This document shows positions 55,710-63,492 of a stretch of 64,000 bases of DNA, piece by piece. Under the pieces are notes generated by a model. It worked only from the letters and a program-made list of their open reading frames with translations. It did no database searches and was not told the origin of the DNA. Position 1 is the stretch's first letter, and each line of letters starts with the position of its first letter. The position numbers and the translations under genes are program-made. Source of the DNA: an uncultured Eubacteriales bacterium (lineage in GTDB: Bacteria > Bacillota > Clostridia > Oscillospirales > Oscillospiraceae); NCBI GenBank assembly GCA_900543085.1, contig UQQF01000002.1, positions 1 to 64,000 of the forward strand, written 5' to 3'.

Positions 55710-55971
55710 GGAGTATAAGGCAAAGGTATTTGCTGAGCGCCCCGAAGTCAAAGAGGAGTACGATGCGCTGGCGCCTCAATACGAGATCATTCGTGCTGAA
55801 ATTGAGAGCCGCAGAGCCATCGGCATGACCCAAAAACAACTGGCAGAGAAAATGGGGACAGCGCAGGCCAATATTTCCCGGTTTGAAAGCGGAACCTACA
55901 ACCCTTCTCTGGCCTTTCTGCAGAAAATGGCAGACAGTTTGGGGAAAACCTTAAAAATATCTCTGGAGTAA
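55699..55971 (+). CDS. HigA-type XRE antitoxin
   Basis: The 90-residue protein has an N-terminal segment MDFKEYKAKVFAERPEVKEEYD and an HTH (about 44-80, GMTQKQLAEKMGTAQANISRFESG). The strong site AAGGAGG lies 9 bases upstream of ATG 55699. It overlaps the end of the toxin frame, the usual higBA order. It should still repress the two operators upstream although its toxin partner is broken. Confidence 0.88.
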   Translation: MDFKEYKAKVFAERPEVKEEYDALAPQYEIIRAEIESRRAIGMTQKQLAEKMGTAQANISRFESGTYNPSLAFLQKMADSLGKTLKISLE

Positions 55972-56094
55972 TTAGGGGCGGAGGCGAACAGCTTCCGCCC
56001 CCTGATTTTTAAATGTACATTTTCACATTGCCTGTGCCCCCACCTGAAAGGGATGGTTCTTAAATGGAAGCTTCATATTGTCACCATTGTTATG

Positions 56095-56385
56095 TCATGA
56101 TGGAGCCTTTTGATGTTCAACCTTTATATTTGATATGTAGTATAACTCAGATGAGACGGGATAGCATTTACCGGTATAATGAAAGATTGTAAAATTAGTT
56201 CCTTCTCCACTCCCAAAAGATTGCTGAACACGAGATGAATTATATGTGATTTTGTCAAAACCAATATTCTTTATTAATTCACAAATATATTGGTATAACA
56301 AACAGTCGTATTTTTCGTGAAAAGGGGTTTGAAAAACATCAGTTAAGTCTAAGACAAACTGCTGAAACCATTTTGTGTTGCTATA
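56095..56385 (-). pseudogene. C-terminal remnant of a RES-domain protein
   Basis: An open frame from 56385 to the stop at 56095 encodes KWFQQFVLDLTDVFQTPFHEKYDCLLYQYICELIKNIGFDKITYNSS..., ending with a NFTIF...VSSELYYISNIKVE segment, typical of the C-terminal part of RES-type NAD-degrading toxins. An in-frame TGA lies just upstream (56388-56386) and the N-terminal domain with its active-site Arg is missing. There is no ribosome site. Confidence 0.5.
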
Positions 56386-56393
56386 TCAAAGAT

Positions 56394-56431
56394 AAGGGCC
56401 TTTGAAAATCCGCAGATAATCAAAGGCCCTT
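56394..56431 (+). terminator. Hairpin with AAGGGCCTTTGA arms
   Basis: Perfect 12-bp arms (56394-56405 and 56420-56431) followed on the plus strand by TGTTTCTC. A stretch to 56591 holds no recognisable gene. Confidence 0.6.
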
Positions 56432-56591
56432 GTTTCTCACTTTTGAGAGAAGAGATCGTTGACGAAAGCATATGCCGCCTCGAAGGCATACCACTTGCCT
56501 TGTCAGGCCTCGTTCAGATGCCAGCAGGGACTGAACGTGTCACGGCGTACATTTAACTTTGATCCCGCAGCATTCCCAATGTTCTATGGAA

Positions 56592-57776
56592 TCAATAGTT
56601 GTCACTGTGAATTTCAAAGAAGCTCTTGGAGTACAGGCAGGTGGGACACACCTCCGGGGCGGCAGTGCCCACTACAATGTGACCGCAGTTGCGGCACTCC
56701 CACACCTTGACCTCGCTCTTTTCAAAGACCTGAGCCGTCTCCACATTGTGCAGCAGGGCACGATAGCGCTCCTCGTGGCGCTTCTCGATGGCGGCTACCA
56801 AACGGAACTTGGCGGCAAGCTCCGGGAACCCCTCCTCTTCGGCGGTTTTGGCAAAGCCGTCGTACATATCGGTCCACTCGTAGTTTTCACCCTCAGCGGC
56901 GTGGAGCAGGTTCTCGGCAGTGCTTCCCACACCATGCAGCTCCTCAAACCACAGCTTTGCATGGGCCTTCTCGTTCTCGGCGGTCTTCAGGAACAGCTCT
57001 GCAATCTGCTCATAGCCCTCGTTCTGAGCCACGGAGGAGAAATAGGTGTACTTGTTCCGGGCCTGGGACTCTCCGGCAAAGGCCGCTTCCAGATTCTTCT
57101 CGGTCTGGGTGCCGGCGTACTTGTTCGTACTCTTGACGGGAGCTTCCTCGATCAGTTCAAAGGCGGAGGCGGGCTGCTTGCAGACGGGGCAGAACTCCGG
57201 GGCGCTGTCGCCTTCGTGAATATAGCCGCAGACTTTACATTTCCACTTCTTCATACTCTTTTTTTCTCCTTCTGATATGGGTTCATTACAAGGAATGCGT
57301 TCCAACAGTTCTTTTGCTGCCTCCACAGGGAAATCGGAGGCGGGCGGCGCGTCCACAAAATTCTGCAGCAGCTGATGGGCGTTAGCGCTCTGAGGAAGCA
57401 TATACCCGGCCTCCCGGAGCAGGTCCTCATTGACCAGGCGGACGGATTTTTCCGCGGCTTTCATCAGACGGTACAGACCATCCTTGTCTGTCTGCTCCGC
57501 CAGCTGCCGGGCAATGTTCTCCTGATCTGCCTTATTTCCGGCCATATGGTTGGCTTCAGTCACCACATTCTGAGCTTTCTTCTGCTGGGGCGGATATTCC
57601 GTAGGGACCATGGAGATGGCGCCGCTGGGACAGGCATCAGCACATATGCCGCAGCCCAGACATTTGTCCACATCAATGATGCTGTTCTCCGTGTCGGTTG
57701 CGCCGGTAGGACATACATACAGGCACAGACAGTCCTTGGTGCATAACCGCAGATTCCGTACTGCAACTTGCTTCAT
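56592..57776 (-). CDS. Ferredoxin - rubredoxin - rubrerythrin - rubredoxin fusion
   Basis: The 394-residue frame has a bicluster ferredoxin domain (Cys12/16/18/22 and Cys39/42/45/49), a helical linker, a rubredoxin knuckle pair (Cys180/183/196/199), a ferritin-like di-iron domain with ENEKAHAKL and [11 protein letters not shown] motifs, and a C-terminal rubredoxin (VWECRNCG...CPTC). It should reduce peroxide or oxygen at the di-iron site. Met175 has its own site (AAGGAGA, 10 bases upstream), so a rubrerythrin-only product may also be made. It follows the hydrogenase gene by 3 bases in the PerR operon. Confidence 0.88.
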   Translation of the reverse strand: MKQVAVRNLRLCTKDCLCLYVCPTGATDTENSIIDVDKCLGCGICADACPSGAISMVPTEYPPQQKKAQNVVTEANHMAGNKADQENIARQLAEQTDKDGLYRLMKAAEKSVRLVNEDLLREAGYMLPQSANAHQLLQNFVDAPPASDFPVEAAKELLERIPCNEPISEGEKKSMKKWKCKVCGYIHEGDSAPEFCPVCKQPASAFELIEEAPVKSTNKYAGTQTEKNLEAAFAGESQARNKYTYFSSVAQNEGYEQIAELFLKTAENEKAHAKLWFEELHGVGSTAENLLHAAEGENYEWTDMYDGFAKTAEEEGFPELAAKFRLVAAIEKRHEERYRALLHNVETAQVFEKSEVKVWECRNCGHIVVGTAAPEVCPTCLYSKSFFEIHSDNY

Positions 57777-57779
57777 GGT

Positions 57780-59813
57780 TTAGCCTCTCCCTTCTATTTT
57801 TTCAAATTTCCATGCCGGCACCTTGCAGACCGGGCAGAGCTGGGGAGCACTGTCACCCACATAGATAAATCCGCAGACCGTGCAGACCCACACTTGGGTG
57901 TCTTTCAAAAAGGCCTCCCCATCCTTTTGGTAGCGGTTCAGCAGAGACTCCAGCATCCGGGTGACCTTTTCTCCCCAGACACAGATCCGCTGGGTTCCCC
58001 GGTCACCGGCGGCCACGGCTGCGCCATTCAACCCGGGATAGCCCTCACTGAGATCCTGCCGGATCAGCTCCAACAGCTTGTCCAGGCTGGGATCGGCCAC
58101 CGGAGACTGGGCAGCGGACAGATAGTCCGCAATCTCCCGGAACAGGGCGGCCTCCCGCTCTTTATACTGCTTTTCACAGCCCCGAGCCAGGTTGGAGCAG
58201 ACGGCAGACAACTCCCCGGCGGACAGCTGTCTCATCTCGTCCATCTGATGGATGGGGGCTGGCTGTGTTTTGGTCTCAACGGAGGACTGCTGGGGGGCGA
58301 AAGCGCTCTTGTCGGCACCGCACAGGGGACACACCCAGCTCTCCGGCAGTGTTTCAAAGACAGTGCCCTCCTTTGCCTCATCATAGATGTAACCGCAGAT
58401 TCCACAGACCCATTTTTTCACAGAATCTCCTCCCTTCTGATGGATCAGTTCGTTTCGATCCTGGTAGGTGGTGTGAAGCATCTGTTCGGCCAGCGGGCTG
58501 AGGGGCTGTCCGTAGAAGGCTTCGTAGACCTCTTTGATTTCAGGATTTTCATGGCTGGTACGAAGGGTCATGGCGCCGTCCCGCTGATAGAGCGCGGCAA
58601 TGCGGCTCTTGCGGACCTCGTCGGCATTTTTCATGAGATTCTTTGGCTGTCCGCCGCCGCCAATGCAGCCGCCGGGGCAGGCCATGACCTCCACAAAATG
58701 GTACTGTTTTCCGCTTTCCTCCATTCGCCGGAGGAAGGCGCGGGCATTGGCGGTGCCGTAAACCACGGCCACTTGCAGCGTCAGCTCCCCAATTTCCACC
58801 TGGGCCTCCCGCACCCCATCATAGCCCCGAACCGGGCTGAGGTGAAGCAAAGACTCCGGAGCGCGCTGACCGGAGAGATACTCATAGGCTGTGCGCAAAG
58901 CGGCCTCCATTACCCCACCGGTGTTGCCGAAGATGACGCCCGCACCGGAGGCCTTGCCCATCAGGGAATCGTAGGCAGAATCCTCCAGGGCGTCCCAGTC
59001 AATTTCCATAGCCTTGGCCCACCGGGCCAGCTCCCTCGTGGTGATGACTTGGTCGGTGTCCCGTATTCCCTCCACACCGTGGTAGTCAGCGGCGGCGTGC
59101 AGCTCCTCCCGCCGGATTTCAAACTTTTTGGCGGTGCAGGGGGTCAGAGCCACATGGACGATCTGCCCGGGGTCCAGCCCCATCTTTTGGGCAAAGTAGG
59201 TCTTCACCGTAGGCCCCTGCATCCCGATGGGGCTTTTGGCAGTGGACAGGTGCGGCAGCAGTTCGGGGAAATAAATCTCAGCGAAATGCACCCAGCCGGG
59301 ACAGCAGCTGGTAAACTGGGGCAGAGGCCGATCCTGTTCCGTAATGCGGCGGATCAGCTCGCTGGCCTCCTCCACAATGGTCAGGTCTGCGGCAAAGTTG
59401 GTGTCCAGCACATAGTCTACCCCCAGAGCCCGGAGTAAAGCCACCATTTTTCCCTCCACAAAGGCGCCGGGCTCCAGACCGAACTCTTCGCCAAGCGAGG
59501 CACGGACGGCGGGGGACGTGCTGACCACCACCACCTTGTCTGGGTCGGCAATGGCCTTTTGCACCTGGGAGGTTTCATCCCGCTCGGTGATGCTGTCCAC
59601 TGGGCAGACATTGGCACACTGACCACAGTAGATGCAGATAGCCTTTCCTCCGGTTTGTTCCAGCGTGTAAGTGCCGTGTACCCCCATCAGGTTGGTACAG
59701 GCCTCTTTGCACATACCACAGCGAATACACTTTTCTTCCCAACGAACAATACTTGGATTATCATTCTCGATGGGGACACGAATCGATAAAGGCAAATGGT
59801 TCAGTTTCCTCAC
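57780..59813 (-). CDS. [FeFe] hydrogenase fused to rubredoxin domains
   Basis: The 677-residue protein has two [4Fe-4S] sites (Cys29/32/35/39 and 60/63/66/70), then an [FeFe] hydrogenase H-cluster domain with L1 TSCCPGWV (Cys170), L2 [10 protein letters not shown] (Cys226; usual M is L-T here) and L3 [16 protein letters not shown] (Cys379, Cys383). All H-cluster Cys are present. Then come a rubredoxin (Cys470/473/495/498), a helical segment, and a second rubredoxin (Cys644/647/660/663). The start is GTG overlapping the perR stop. Val465 (GTG at 58421) has a strong internal site GGGAGGAG 5 bases upstream, so the rubredoxin part could be made separately. It probably passes electrons from H2 or ferredoxin to the rubrerythrin. 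Confidence 0.9.
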   Translation of the reverse strand: MRKLNHLPLSIRVPIENDNPSIVRWEEKCIRCGMCKEACTNLMGVHGTYTLEQTGGKAICIYCGQCANVCPVDSITERDETSQVQKAIADPDKVVVVSTSPAVRASLGEEFGLEPGAFVEGKMVALLRALGVDYVLDTNFAADLTIVEEASELIRRITEQDRPLPQFTSCCPGWVHFAEIYFPELLPHLSTAKSPIGMQGPTVKTYFAQKMGLDPGQIVHVALTPCTAKKFEIRREELHAAADYHGVEGIRDTDQVITTRELARWAKAMEIDWDALEDSAYDSLMGKASGAGVIFGNTGGVMEAALRTAYEYLSGQRAPESLLHLSPVRGYDGVREAQVEIGELTLQVAVVYGTANARAFLRRMEESGKQYHFVEVMACPGGCIGGGGQPKNLMKNADEVRKSRIAALYQRDGAMTLRTSHENPEIKEVYEAFYGQPLSPLAEQMLHTTYQDRNELIHQKGGDSVKKWVCGICGYIYDEAKEGTVFETLPESWVCPLCGADKSAFAPQQSSVETKTQPAPIHQMDEMRQLSAGELSAVCSNLARGCEKQYKEREAALFREIADYLSAAQSPVADPSLDKLLELIRQDLSEGYPGLNGAAVAAGDRGTQRICVWGEKVTRMLESLLNRYQKDGEAFLKDTQVWVCTVCGFIYVGDSAPQLCPVCKVPAWKFEKIEGRG

Positions 59814-60187
59814 ATTCCTTTCTTTCCAATTTTCTTTCTGCAGTCCTCACATAGATACGTCAATTTCAGATCATAGGACAAAATAGAGATCCCCGCCTTT
59901 TGCTCCAGCTGCGCGGTCAGATCTCCCAGGTCAATGTCCAGCAGTTTGCCGCAGCTTTTGCACACCAGATGGTCGTGGCGCTGGATCCGGTCGTACCGGT
60001 CCGGCATTCCCTCTACCGACACCTTGCGGATCAGGCCATCCTCCCACAGCCGATTGAGGTTGTTGTATACAGAGGCCAGCACAACCGAGGGATAGGTTCG
60101 ACGAAGCACGTAAAAAATTTCCTCAGCCGTCATATGACTGTGAGAGGAACTCACAATCTCTAAAATTTTCTTTCCATACTTCGTCAT
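59810..60187 (-). CDS. perR: PerR-type Fur-family peroxide regulator
   Basis: The protein of about 125 residues has the Fur winged helix ([28 protein letters not shown]) and the structural zinc site CKSCG...CEDC. The regulatory metal region reads [16 protein letters not shown], with the Asp characteristic of PerR rather than Fur. ATG 60187 is preferred over TTG 60199. It is the first gene of the hydrogenase-rubrerythrin operon, with a PerR-type box over its own start site, so autorepression relieved by peroxide is expected. Confidence 0.85.
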   Translation of the reverse strand: MTKYGKKILEIVSSSHSHMTAEEIFYVLRRTYPSVVLASVYNNLNRLWEDGLIRKVSVEGMPDRYDRIQRHDHLVCKSCGKLLDIDLGDLTAQLEQKAGISILSYDLKLTYLCEDCRKKIGKKGM

Positions 60188-60202
60188 AGCACCCAACACA
60201 AA

Positions 60203-60250
60203 TTTAGAATGATTCTAAAAATATTATATTGGTTTTTGAAGTTCCGTCAA
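60203..60250 (-). promoter_or_regulatory. perR operon promoter with PerR box
   Basis: Minus strand: TTGACG (60250-60245), 16-bp spacer, TATAAT (60228-60223), directly followed by TTTAGAAT-C-ATTCTAAA (60219-60203), an 8-1-8 palindrome close to the known Per box TTATAATNATTATAA. Confidence 0.8.
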
Positions 60251-60489
60251 GCGGCAAATCCTCCAAAATAGGCAGGTCTATTTTGGACAGAAAACTGACC
60301 CAGAAGACACAGCAGGAACAGTTGGGGCTTCTCCTTACACTCGCAGCAATGAAATTATAGCTGTCACCGCAGTATCCGTGTGCTCCGACGCTGTCTGTGA
60401 TCAAATATATGGTCAAAAAGCCCTTCTTAACCAGGTACGGCATCCGCTGCCGCCTGTCCAGAAGGGCTCTTTTTCATGTTCAGGTTTGG

Positions 60490-60719
60490 GGTATTGTACC
60501 TATGCAGAGGCCGTGGGAGATATCTGCAAAGAAGTCATTGCCTTTGCTAATACAAAAGACGGCACGCTGTATATTGGCGTCAGCAACGATGGAAATGCCT
60601 CGGGGATCAAAAACGCCGACCAAGTCATTTTGCATCTAAACAAGTGGTATGGCGGTGTGGATTTTCTTGCTTTTGGTAGAAAAGATACAGATGTACTTCG
60701 GTTCAAAAACCGGATATGA
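60490..60719 (+). pseudogene. Remnant of an AlbA_2/Schlafen-type ATP-binding protein
   Basis: The frame includes AEAVGDICKEVIAFANTKDGTLYIGVSNDGNASGI, which matches the start of the AlbA_2 domain (IxKEVIAFANTxGGTLYIGVxDDG). It ends after about 75 residues at 60717-60719, while family proteins run 350-500. The upstream part is unrelated and there is no ribosome site. Nothing else is recognisable between 60251 and 60490. Confidence 0.6.
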
Positions 60720-60922
60720 CAGGCAAGTTCTATCTCTTTCCGGCAATACAGAATGCGGACAGCTTGTCATGGAAGATGTTTCTATGTAGAGGGCGTGTTT
60801 GGAATATTTCCGTGTTTGGAATATTTCCGTGTTTGGGATTGCAAAAAATGGAGAAAAAGGGTAGAGAAAAACCGATGCTTTTTGCTGGTGTTTGATGCTC
60901 TTTCGCTCTGTTTGGCAGTGTT

Positions 60923-60967
60923 TGGTCCGGCGTGTGGGGTTCGAATGTCTGGGAATGCAGTCCCAAA
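60923..60967 (-). pseudogene. Decayed second copy of the tRNA-Pro 3' half
   Basis: The same 45-base layout as 54817-54861: loop TTTGGGA, T-loop TTCGAAC, acceptor strand ACGCCGG and ACCA fall at identical offsets, but the T-stem strands (AGACA / CCCAC) cannot pair. It abuts repeat copy B exactly as the first abuts copy A. Confidence 0.7.
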
Positions 60968-61214
60968 TGTGTGTCTGAACCTTCAGCCGGCACTCTACCG
61001 CCCTCTTTGGCGCTTTCCGCTGCTTCGGCAATTCCTCTTTAGAACTCTTTGGCCCTGCTTGTTTCAAGAAACCCTTTCGTCTTTTGGGATTTGTGTGGGA
61101 TTGGATTCTGTGTATTAAAAGATGTTCCGCCCGGTTTGAGGGGCAATGGCAGGGCAAATTACCACAGAGGAGCGGCGCAGGAATTGCGCCGCATAAACAA
61201 AGAATAAAGCCCTT
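60961..61214. repeat. 255-bp imperfect direct repeat, copy B
   Basis: Same orientation and extent as copy A (54855-55109). Both begin at the tRNA anticodon loop and end with a GGCGCAG hairpin and AGAATAAA. The two copies bracket 5.85 kb. Confidence 0.85.
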
Positions 61215-61391
61215 GCCGCCAGCAGCCTGAGCACAGCACGTTTCCACACAAATCAATGGCTGCCTCCCCAAAGTTATTTCATTCTACCATGCCGCTGCAA
61301 CAAAGACAACAGAGGCATACGCTGGGCGATAAAGTGGTGGCTATTTCCTTCTTTCTGTGGTATTGTTCGTTTGCCAAAAGGAGGCAACGAT

Positions 61392-62102
61392 ATGCAGAAC
61401 GAAAACAATTACACGGTAGGCCAGTGGTGCGACCGCTGGTTCTGTGAGAATCAGGCCAGATGGAGCAGCAGCACCGTGGGCGGATACCGCAACCTGATCT
61501 ACCGCCACATCCTCCCCGGAATCGGGGGCATCCCGCTGGCGGAGCTGTCAGAAGGAACCGTCACCAGCTTCTATGACAGCCTGCGGAGCCAGGGACTCAG
61601 CACCCGAAGCGTCTGGTGCGTCCATCTGCTCCTGCGGCGCTGTATGGATGAAGCGGCCCGTGATCAGCACATTCCATACAACCCGGTACGGCTCTGCCAG
61701 GAGCCACAAGCTGCAGAATATAAAACAGCTCCCTTACGCCTGGGACAGCTCCAACGGTACCTGAACGCGGCGGAAGAGTTGGGTGCACTCCCCCTCATCT
61801 ACACAGGACTCTCCAGCGGCCTGCGGCAATGTGAACTCATCACCTTGTCGTGGGCCGATTTTCATATCCGCTGCCGGTACATTCTCAAGGGACAGCGGCT
61901 ACTGACCCTTAACAGCAGAGCGGAGCATCTGCTGGAACGGATACCGGAAACCGGCTTCTATGTGTTCCTCAACTCCAAGACCGGATCTCCGTATCAGCTC
62001 CACGAGTTTTACTATCTGCACAAGCGTATTCTAAAACAAGCAGGGCTTCCGTGGGTGGCCTTCCGGAACCTGCAGCGTCAGTGCATGGAGGTGGGGATAT
62101 GA
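61392..62102 (+). CDS. Tyrosine-recombinase-like protein lacking the catalytic C-terminus
   Basis: The protein of about 236 residues has the N-terminal SAM-like DNA-binding domain (about 5-85, VGQWCDRWF and TVGGYRNLIYRHILPGIGGIPLAELS) and the beginning of the catalytic domain with the first Arg (GLRQCEL). The H-x-x-R box is replaced (FRNLQRQCM) and the protein ends there, so there is no nucleophilic Tyr. AGGAGG lies 8 bases before ATG 61392. Its stop overlaps the next integrase start (ATGA). It may be a natural accessory factor or a truncated duplicate. Confidence 0.8.
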   Translation: MQNENNYTVGQWCDRWFCENQARWSSSTVGGYRNLIYRHILPGIGGIPLAELSEGTVTSFYDSLRSQGLSTRSVWCVHLLLRRCMDEAARDQHIPYNPVRLCQEPQAAEYKTAPLRLGQLQRYLNAAEELGALPLIYTGLSSGLRQCELITLSWADFHIRCRYILKGQRLLTLNSRAEHLLERIPETGFYVFLNSKTGSPYQLHEFYYLHKRILKQAGLPWVAFRNLQRQCMEVGI

Positions 62103-63067
62103 CGCTGAAAGACTATATCCTCCGCTGGCAGGAGGTCTATGACAAGAACCAGAGCCGTCCGACCACATACGCAGCTCATGGCTACATCTTCAAAAACCAC
62201 ATCCTCCCCGGGCTTGGTGAGATCCCGCTCTCTGAATTGACCGTAGAGCAGGTGGGAGATTTCCTGGAAGAGCGAAAACACTTTGGCGGTCATCGCCCGG
62301 AAAGCCCCGAATATCCGGGGTTGGGGGAACATACCATGCGGCACATCCACCGGCTTCTCCAGCAATGCCTGGACCAGGCGATGCGGGATGGCTTAATAGC
62401 GGAAAATCCTGCCCGGGCGTTTCACTACCCCAGGCCCAAGAAGGTCAGCGCCAATGTTCTGACACCGACAGAGGTGGAGGACTATCTGGACGCGGCGGAA
62501 CGGCTGGGCTACCTCCCCATGTTCCTGCTGGCGCTGACAGCGGGACTTCGGCAGGGAGAACTGATTGCCCTGAAGTGGAGCGACCTGGACGCAAAGGAGC
62601 GGACGCTGACCATCACTGAGAAACGCTCGGTGGAACGGCGGGAACTGGTGGAGTACGAAGGTGGCACCAGAATCGTCAGCCTGACCCCGGAAGCGGTTGA
62701 ACTCCTGCGCCTGGAACACGCCAAACACCCAGGAAGTCCTCTCATGTTCATGCACCCGGCCACCCAGAGGCCCTACTCACCCCAGATGGTGCGCCGGCTG
62801 CACAATGAGATCATCCAAGAGGCCGGGCTGGATCACATTCGATTCGCTGATCTCCGGCACACCTGCGCCGTCCTATCGCTGCAAAACGGAATGGACACGA
62901 AAGAGGTCTCTCAGATGCTGGGCCACTTCAGGACCGCAATGACGCAGCAGAACTATGCCCCATACCTGGCCCATATTGCCGCAAAAAGCGAAAGCAAGCC
63001 CAATGAAGCATCCACGGAAGATCTTAGGGAAGCGGCAAATATTCTGGACAATCTTCTGAAATTCTGA
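62099..63067 (+). CDS. Tyrosine recombinase / phage-type integrase
   Basis: The protein of about 322 residues has the N-terminal arm (MTLKDYILRWQEVYDKNQSR), core-binding domain, and a full catalytic domain: Arg in TAGLRQGELIALKW, HIRFADLRHTCAVLSL (His-x2-Arg box), GHFRTAMTQQNYAPYL (His and the Tyr nucleophile). ATG 62099 follows GGAGGTGGG. It lies 0.9 kb from repeat copy B, the usual place of an integrase near its attachment end, and is the best candidate for the enzyme that recognises the tRNA-Pro site. Confidence 0.92.
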   Translation: MTLKDYILRWQEVYDKNQSRPTTYAAHGYIFKNHILPGLGEIPLSELTVEQVGDFLEERKHFGGHRPESPEYPGLGEHTMRHIHRLLQQCLDQAMRDGLIAENPARAFHYPRPKKVSANVLTPTEVEDYLDAAERLGYLPMFLLALTAGLRQGELIALKWSDLDAKERTLTITEKRSVERRELVEYEGGTRIVSLTPEAVELLRLEHAKHPGSPLMFMHPATQRPYSPQMVRRLHNEIIQEAGLDHIRFADLRHTCAVLSLQNGMDTKEVSQMLGHFRTAMTQQNYAPYLAHIAAKSESKPNEASTEDLREAANILDNLLKF

Positions 63068-63121
63068 TGGATATTCTGCGGAAGGTGTGGTATATGTTTG
63101 GGTCACAAGGAGATGATGACG

Positions 63122-63436
63122 ATGGAAAACAAACTGCTCAAAGAACTGTATGATTACTTTTATGTCCGCCCGGAGCTTGATGAACAGGAGAATGAAGTGG
63201 AGGAGTGCAACAAAGCATTGATCGAGGCGCTGGCAAAGCCGGAGCGTAAGCTGGTGCTGCGTATTATCGACACCCAGGACTTAATCATAGAACAGACATC
63301 CCTGGACAGTTTTATTGCCGGATTTGAACTGGCGTGGAGGCTCTCAATAGAACTGCAAAATGACGAAAACGAGCGCTCATTCTCCTATAGGACCAGGAGA
63401 ACGGGCGCTCGTTGTGTATGGGAAGATGAAATATAA
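63122..63436 (+). CDS. DUF6809-like small protein reading through its terminator
   Basis: The protein of about 104 residues has a helical, acidic core MENKLLKELYDYFYVRPELDEQENEVEECNKAL...DSFIAGFELAWRLSIEL, a family common in clostridial mobile elements; function unknown. ATG 63122 has AAGGAG 9 bases upstream. The core ends near 63363; the frame then continues through the terminator hairpin (63368-63413), adding about 24 residues (ERSFSYRTRRTGARCVWEDEI) that look non-native, which suggests loss of the original stop. Confidence 0.7.
   Translation: MENKLLKELYDYFYVRPELDEQENEVEECNKALIEALAKPERKLVLRIIDTQDLIIEQTSLDSFIAGFELAWRLSIELQNDENERSFSYRTRRTGARCVWEDEI
63368..63413 (+). terminator. Hairpin inside the 3' end of the DUF6809-like frame
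   Basis: AACGAGCGC...TTCTCCT/AGGAGAA...GCGCTCGTT forms a long stem followed by GTGTATG. Confidence 0.65.
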
Positions 63437-63441
63437 AATCA

Positions 63442-63472
63442 GCCTGGGCAGCCCTCGAAAAGCTGCCCAGGC
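63442..63472 (-). terminator. Terminator of the right-edge minus gene
   Basis: The GCCTGGGCAGC/GCTGCCCAGGC stem is followed on the minus strand by TGATTTTATATTT. Confidence 0.8.
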
Positions 63473-63492
63473 ATTCTGCTTGTAGGCTTGGT

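Noticed and set aside
60204..60443. A 79-codon minus-strand frame upstream of perR
   Set aside because: It overlaps the perR promoter and Per box, has no motif and no ribosome site.
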